From: an uncultured Eubacteriales bacterium
Lineage (GTDB): Bacteria > Bacillota > Clostridia > Christensenellales > Pumilibacteraceae
DNA length: 8,822 bases
NCBI GenBank assembly: GCA_900553005.1
Contig: USBU01000035.1
Coordinates: 1-8,822 of the forward strand
Direction of reading: 5' to 3'
Part shown: positions 5,058-8,822 of the stretch, piece by piece
Position numbering within the stretch: position 1 is the stretch's first letter
Layout: each line of letters starts with the position of its first letter
Position numbers and translations under genes: made by a program
Notes under the pieces: model-generated
Told to the model about the DNA's origin: nothing
The model's input: the letters and a program-made list of their open reading frames with translations, nothing else
Databases searched by the model: none

Positions 5058-6383
5058 ATGAATAAGAAACCTTTGGTTGCAGTAGTCGGGCGTCCCAACG
5101 TCGGCAAGTCAACTTTTTTCAATAAGATATGCGGCAGACGTATTTCGATCGTAAAGGATACGCCGGGGGTTACGCGCGACAGGATTTACGCGGACGCCGA
5201 ATGGTGCGGATATCAGTTTACGCTTATTGATACGGGCGGTATCGAGTTGAAAAGCGACGATACGATGTTTAAGCATATACGCTTACAGGCTGAGGCCGCA
5301 ATGGAGCTTGCGGACGTCATACTGTTTTTTGTGGACGCCAAAACCGGCCTCGTTTCTTCCGATTACGATGTGGCGGAGATACTGCGTCTTACTAAAAAAC
5401 CGGTTTTGCTGGTGGTAAATAAGCTGGATAATTTCGATATATCAGGGATATATGATTTTTATTCGCTTGGACTGGGCGAACCGCATCCTATATCCTGCGA
5501 GCAAGCTTTAGGCTTGGGCGATCTTTTGGATGAGGTGGTCGCTCTTTTTCCCGGACGCAGCGAAGCGGAAGAGGATTTTTCGCTTAAAATAGCCGTAGTG
5601 GGCCGGCCCAACGTCGGCAAATCGTCGATCGTCAACAGGCTTTTGGGGGCTGATCGCGTAATAGTATCCGACGTGGCCGGGACAACGCGCGACGCTGTAG
5701 ATACGCCTTTTACGTGCAACGGAAAAAATTATACTATTATAGATACCGCTGGAATGCGTCGCAAGCGCTCAATAGAGGACGAAAGCGTAGAAGATTATTC
5801 TGTTATGCGCACTATAAGCGCAATTTCCCGCGCGGACGTCGTGCTTATAGTTTTTGACAGTTCCGACGGTATTACCGAGCAGGACGTAAGAATAGCCGGC
5901 TACGTCAATGAACAGGGAAAGCCCAACGTGATAGTTATGAATAAGTGGGATAAAGTGGAAAAAGACACTTTTACCATTGAAAAGTTCGAGCAGCGTTTAA
6001 AGCAGGATCTTGCTTTTATGGATTATTTTAAATCCGTATATATTTCCGCGGCAACGGGACAGCGGACGGAAAAGCTTATTTCCATGGTGGACGAGGTGTT
6101 TGTCAACGCGTCTCAGCGTATTTCTACGGGCGTATTAAACGACGTCCTTGCCGAGGCCGTCGCTATGAACGAGCCGCCTGCTCATTCCGGCCGCCGGCTT
6201 AAAATACTTTACGCCACGCAGCCGGAAACTAATCCGCCTAAATTTGTCGTGTTTGTCAATGACGAAAAGCTTGTGCATTTTTCTTATAGCAGATATTTGG
6301 AAAATTATCTCAGAAAGTCATTCGATTTTTCCGGCACTCCAATAAAGCTTGTATTTAATTCACGCAAGGAGGATAAGCGCTGA
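5058..6383 (+). CDS. der: Ribosome biogenesis GTPase Der (EngA)
   Basis: Der is an essential GTPase with two G domains that helps mature the 50S ribosomal subunit. The 441 residues match the family length. Domain 1 has GRPNVGKST (11-19), DTGG (58-61) and NKLD (121-124); its G5 reads SCE where SAE is usual. Domain 2 has GRPNVGKSS (182-190), DTAG (229-232), NKWD (295-298) and SAA (330-332). The C-terminal KH-like domain spans about 352-437. The start is fixed by the family N-terminus (a few residues before the P-loop) and by an in-frame stop at 5046-5048. There is no visible ribosome site. The stop codon overlaps the plsY start by one base, so the two are translationally linked. Identification is secure. 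Confidence 0.97.
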   Translation: MNKKPLVAVVGRPNVGKSTFFNKICGRRISIVKDTPGVTRDRIYADAEWCGYQFTLIDTGGIELKSDDTMFKHIRLQAEAAMELADVILFFVDAKTGLVSSDYDVAEILRLTKKPVLLVVNKLDNFDISGIYDFYSLGLGEPHPISCEQALGLGDLLDEVVALFPGRSEAEEDFSLKIAVVGRPNVGKSSIVNRLLGADRVIVSDVAGTTRDAVDTPFTCNGKNYTIIDTAGMRRKRSIEDESVEDYSVMRTISAISRADVVLIVFDSSDGITEQDVRIAGYVNEQGKPNVIVMNKWDKVEKDTFTIEKFEQRLKQDLAFMDYFKSVYISAATGQRTEKLISMVDEVFVNASQRISTGVLNDVLAEAVAMNEPPAHSGRRLKILYATQPETNPPKFVVFVNDEKLVHFSYSRYLENYLRKSFDFSGTPIKLVFNSRKEDKR

Positions 6384-7087
6384 TGCTTGTTTATTGCATT
6401 ACTTTGGCGGCGCTTATTATCGGCGCGTATTTTTTCGGTAATATAAATTTTTCCGTAATTATTTCTCATTTTAAAAACCGTGACGTCCGCAAGGAGGGCA
6501 GCGGAAATCCGGGCACAATGAACATGCTTCGCAGCTTCGGCATAAAGCTGGGATTGCTGACGCTTTTTCTTGACGCGGTAAAGGGGGCGATCCCTGCGCT
6601 TCTTGGGTGGTGGCTGCTTGGAAACGGAGAAGCCTTTATGTTCGGCGCCGATAAAACGGGGCTTTTTGTCGGCGGTCTGAGCGCGGTTATAGGCCATATC
6701 TTTCCGGTTTTATTTAAATTTAAGGGAGGAAAGGGCGTGGCGACCTCGATAGGAGTGTGTTTTGTTGCCGCTCCTCTCGTTTCTCTCATAGCATTTGCGA
6801 TCGGCGTCGCATTTTTGCTGACGGTTAAAATCGGATCGCTTACGTCGTTTATTATGACGGGAATTCCTCTTGTTTTCAGCGGGGTTTCCGCGCTTTACGG
6901 CGGCAGAATAGCCGAGGGCGTGCTGGCGATAGCTATATATGTTATTGTTCTTGCGGCCCATCATTCTAATTTTGTACGCATTTTCAATGGTGAGGAGAAG
7001 CAGATAATTCTTTTCGGAAAAAATAAATCGGCTTCGGCAAAAGCGCCGCCGGAAAAACCTGACTGCGGCAAGGACGGAAATGGTTGA
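6383..7087 (+). CDS. plsY: Acyl-phosphate:glycerol-3-phosphate acyltransferase PlsY
   Basis: PlsY is an integral membrane enzyme that transfers an acyl group from acyl-phosphate to glycerol-3-phosphate, the first committed step of phospholipid synthesis. The three family motifs are present: GSGNPG with N47 and R50 (39-50), KGGKGVAT (114-121), and HHSNFVRIFNGEE (193-205). In motif 1 the usual GATN reads GTMN. Hydrophobic segments near 4-27, 54-80, 93-111, 125-148, 152-172 and 177-193 fit the family fold. At 234 residues it is longer than most members, through a polar tail after about 213 rich in Lys, Pro and Ala. AAGGAGGA at 6366-6373 lies nine bases before the ATG, which overlaps the der stop (TGATG). 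The gpsA gene, whose product supplies glycerol-3-phosphate, is not the next gene as it often is in this order. Confidence 0.95.
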   Translation: MLVYCITLAALIIGAYFFGNINFSVIISHFKNRDVRKEGSGNPGTMNMLRSFGIKLGLLTLFLDAVKGAIPALLGWWLLGNGEAFMFGADKTGLFVGGLSAVIGHIFPVLFKFKGGKGVATSIGVCFVAAPLVSLIAFAIGVAFLLTVKIGSLTSFIMTGIPLVFSGVSALYGGRIAEGVLAIAIYVIVLAAHHSNFVRIFNGEEKQIILFGKNKSASAKAPPEKPDCGKDGNG

Positions 7088-7130
7088 TTATTACGGCTTT
7101 CCGGTGACGCCAAAATAAAATACAATTAAA

Positions 7131-7160
7131 TCATAAATAGGTAATCCTCCGGCATATACT
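7131..7160 (+). promoter_or_regulatory. Predicted sigma-E (mother-cell) promoter of spoIVA
   Basis: CATATACT at 7153-7160 matches the sigma-E -10 consensus CATACAnT except at one base. TCATAAA at 7131-7137, 15 bases upstream, carries the ATA core of the -35 (KMATATT). Known spoIVA genes are transcribed by sigma-E in the mother cell, which agrees with this match. The start should fall near 7167, about 26 bases before the ATG and upstream of the Shine-Dalgarno at 7174-7181. No comparable sigma-A promoter was seen in this gap. Confidence 0.72.
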
Positions 7161-7190
7161 CTAATATCAAGCCTTGGAGGATTTGTTTTT
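7143..7190 (+). terminator. Inverted repeat with T-tract covering the spoIVA Shine-Dalgarno
   Basis: AATCCTCC (7143-7150) and GGAGGATT (7176-7183) are perfect eight-base complements; two G-U pairs can extend inward. The right arm contains the entire Shine-Dalgarno core and is followed by TGTTTTT (7184-7190), giving a terminator-like outline with a long loop of 21-25 bases. Transcripts entering from der-plsY would carry both arms, so they could end here or hide the ribosome site. A transcript from the sigma-E promoter starts inside the loop and lacks the left arm. The role is inferred from pairing. Confidence 0.5.
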
Positions 7191-7192
7191 AT

Positions 7193-8674
7193 ATGGAGCA
7201 ATTTGATATCTATAAAGACATCAGCGAACGTACTGACGGAGACATATATATTGGCGTTGTAGGTCCCGTGCGAGCGGGTAAATCTACTTTTATCACCAAT
7301 TTTATGACTCAATTGGTCGTTCCTAAAATCAAAAGCAAACATATTAAGGAACGCATGAAAGACGAGCTTCCGCAAAGCGCCAACGGTAAAGCGATAATGA
7401 CAACTCAGCCTAAGTTTGTACCCGGAGAGGCAGTGTCGGTAAGACTTGGCGACAAGATTGATATTAAAATCCGTCTTGTCGATTGCGTTGGTTATCTTAT
7501 CGACGGCGCAACCGGCCATATGGAGGACGATAAACCGCGTATGGTCAAGACTCCGTGGTTCGACGAGGCGATTCCCTTTGAGGAGGCGGCCGAAATCGGA
7601 ACGCAGAAGGTTATTTCCGAGCATTCGACAATAGGTATCGTCATGACCTCTGACGGCTCTATCGATACGGAGCTTGCCAGGACCGCATACGTTTCCGCTG
7701 AGGAGAGAGTAGTCGAGGAGCTAAAGGCTCTCGGAAAACCTTTCATAGTCGTGCTTAATTCCAAAGTTCCGTCTTCCGCCGAAACGGTTAAGCTTGCGGA
7801 GGCTCTTACCGAAAAATATTCTACGCCCGTCGTTCCGCTTGACGTGCTGAACATGAAGGAAGAGGATATTACCGGCCTGTTTAAAGAAGTGCTTATGGAG
7901 TTTCCTTTGCGTGATATTGAAATCAAACTTGACAAATGGCTTCAGGCTCTGCCTGCCGAAAACGAAATAATCGCGGGTTTAAGCAAGCAGATAATGGAAA
8001 AAGTAACTGGCATGAGTAAAATGTCCGATTACAAAGAGCTTACCGATATTTTTGCCGACAGCGTCAATTTTGACAGCATCGCCCTTGAAAGCGTAGAGCT
8101 GGGTAAAGGGAAGGTCGTATATGAAATAAAGGCTAAACCCGAGTTGTTTTATAAAGCGCTCAGTTCTTCATGCGGCATGGAAATAGAGGATGATTTTTCG
8201 CTTATGTCCTACATGAAAGATCTGGTTCATGCAAAAAGAGAATACGACAAGCTTAGCGTCGCTCTCGATGAGGTTAAACGCACGGGTTATGGAGTTGTGT
8301 CGCCGGCGTTGGACGAAATGACGCTTGAGGAGCCTCAGATCGTAAAGCAGGGCTCGCGCTTCGGAGTCAAGCTTAAGGCTTCCGCGCCGTCGCTGCATAT
8401 AATGCAGGTTGACATTGCGGCCGAGGTAAGTCCTGTTATGGGGACTGAACAGCAGAGCGAGGAAATGGTCAGGAATATGCTGGCCACATTCGAGAACAAT
8501 CCTAAGGGAATCTGGGAAACCGATATGTTCGGAAAGTCCATGCATATGCTGGTAAACGAGGGGCTGAACAACAAGCTTAATTCCATGCCGGAGGATACGC
8601 AGAAAAAAATGCGAAAAACGCTTTCGCGTATTATCAATGAGGGAAAGGGCGGCGTAATTTGCATATTGTTGTAA
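7193..8674 (+). CDS. spoIVA: Stage IV sporulation protein A (SpoIVA), spore coat ATPase
   Basis: SpoIVA polymerises on the forespore surface, using ATP, to form the basement layer of the spore coat; SpoVM anchors it to the membrane. The 493 residues match the family length. The N-terminal ATPase domain has Walker A GPVRAGKST (24-32, Lys30), the threonine pair in IMTTQP (68-73), Walker B LVDCVGY (95-101) and LNSKVP (188-193). Middle and C-terminal regions (about 240-493) are typical and end in the characteristic GKGGVICILL. GGAGGA before the ATG is placed 12 bases away, rather far, inside an inverted repeat. Expression in the mother cell is predicted from the sigma-E promoter. It is followed by a strong terminator, so it forms a separate transcription unit after der-plsY. 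Identification is secure and shows the organism has at least part of the endospore pathway. Confidence 0.98.
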   Translation: MEQFDIYKDISERTDGDIYIGVVGPVRAGKSTFITNFMTQLVVPKIKSKHIKERMKDELPQSANGKAIMTTQPKFVPGEAVSVRLGDKIDIKIRLVDCVGYLIDGATGHMEDDKPRMVKTPWFDEAIPFEEAAEIGTQKVISEHSTIGIVMTSDGSIDTELARTAYVSAEERVVEELKALGKPFIVVLNSKVPSSAETVKLAEALTEKYSTPVVPLDVLNMKEEDITGLFKEVLMEFPLRDIEIKLDKWLQALPAENEIIAGLSKQIMEKVTGMSKMSDYKELTDIFADSVNFDSIALESVELGKGKVVYEIKAKPELFYKALSSSCGMEIEDDFSLMSYMKDLVHAKREYDKLSVALDEVKRTGYGVVSPALDEMTLEEPQIVKQGSRFGVKLKASAPSLHIMQVDIAAEVSPVMGTEQQSEEMVRNMLATFENNPKGIWETDMFGKSMHMLVNEGLNNKLNSMPEDTQKKMRKTLSRIINEGKGGVICILL

Positions 8675-8690
8675 AAAGTATCCTGTCCGG

Positions 8691-8727
8691 GCGGTTGCGT
8701 CGCGTTACGCAGCCGCTCTTTGTTTTT
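8691..8727 (+). terminator. Rho-independent terminator after spoIVA
   Basis: GCGGTTGCGT (8691-8700) pairs with ACGCAGCCGC (8707-8716) in a ten-pair stem with one U-G pair and a six-base loop, followed by a T-rich run to 8727. It is 16 bases after the spoIVA stop and is the strongest terminator in the window. The 60 bases after it (8728-8787) show no gene. Confidence 0.92.
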
Positions 8728-8787
8728 AACATATCTTTTTATTGTATGTGGAGTGAGAAGGCCGTAAGCGATTAAACTGTCTATGTC

Positions 8788-8822
8788 CTGTCTCTTATAC
8801 ACATCTGACGCTGCCGCCGACT
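8788..8822. other. Nextera/Tn5 adapter sequence left at contig end (artefact)
   Basis: CTGTCTCTTATACACATCT at 8788-8806 is the exact reverse complement of the 19-base Tn5 mosaic end used in Nextera libraries. The next 14 bases, GACGCTGCCGCCGA (8807-8820), match the Nextera read-1 adapter (GACGCTGCCGACGA) with one difference; the last two bases may be index sequence. This is library DNA joined to genomic sequence by incomplete trimming. A reverse-strand frame starting at 8802 begins with MYKRQ, a known product of translating this adapter, and is not a gene. Confidence 0.97.

Noticed and set aside
7080..7118. 12-codon + strand frame overlapping the plsY stop
   Set aside because: It has an ATG and a weak AAGGA upstream, but it is too short, resembles neither SpoVM nor GpsA, and nothing else supports translation.
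8335..8802. Reverse-strand frame of 155 codons at the contig end
   Set aside because: Its first residues are translated from the Nextera adapter and the rest is antisense to spoIVA and its terminator.
1..8822. CRISPR arrays, insertion sequences, tRNA or rRNA genes, phage genes
   Set aside because: No repeat-spacer pattern, transposase, terminal inverted repeats, or RNA gene signature was seen. The Tn5 end at 8788 is library adapter, not a transposon.

Overview
The window looks like the end of a contig from a spore-forming Clostridia-type Firmicute, probably an uncultured one assembled from metagenomic or low-input short reads. Evidence for the lineage is a full-length SpoIVA, which is found only in endospore formers, together with a der-plsY-spoIVA order, Gram-positive Shine-Dalgarno sequences and consensus sigma-A promoters. 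All eight protein genes are on the + strand and base composition is even throughout, so nothing suggests transfer.

Block 1 (1-3078) is a tight operon of nrdR, feoA and feoB: a repressor of ribonucleotide reductase genes followed by a ferrous iron importer. Its promoter carries a 15-base dyad over the -10 that exactly equals the Bacillus PerR (peroxide/iron sensing) operator consensus, which would place iron uptake and deoxyribonucleotide control under one redox switch. The FeoB has a histidine-rich insert before its membrane domain, and a C-terminal extra membrane helix plus cysteine cluster that resembles the small FeoB-associated Cys-rich protein fused in frame.

Block 2 (3075-4795) holds two membrane proteins. 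One is an anchored cyclophilin-like protein whose catalytic residues appear to be lost, driven by a perfect TTGACA-17-TATAAT promoter that starts inside the feoB stop codon. The other is a multi-pass membrane protein resembling DUF1614. A strong terminator follows at 4813-4853.

Block 3 (about 4854-8727) starts with a 200-base non-coding stretch containing short direct repeats. It is followed by der (ribosome-assembly GTPase, with a promoter that predicts a leaderless mRNA), plsY (glycerol-3-phosphate acyltransferase, overlapping der by one base) and spoIVA (spore coat basement-layer ATPase) with its own predicted sigma-E promoter and a strong terminator. The gpsA gene that often lies between plsY and spoIVA is not here.

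Two genes (the DUF1614-like gene and spoIVA) share a leader design: an inverted repeat whose right arm contains part or all of the Shine-Dalgarno and runs into a T-tract just before the ATG. At spoIVA the predicted sigma-E start lies inside the loop, so only read-through mRNA could hide the ribosome site. The last 35 bases (8788-8822) are Nextera/Tn5 sequencing adapter, not genome. I found no wholly new multi-gene system; the regulatory architecture and the FeoB fusion are the most interesting points.
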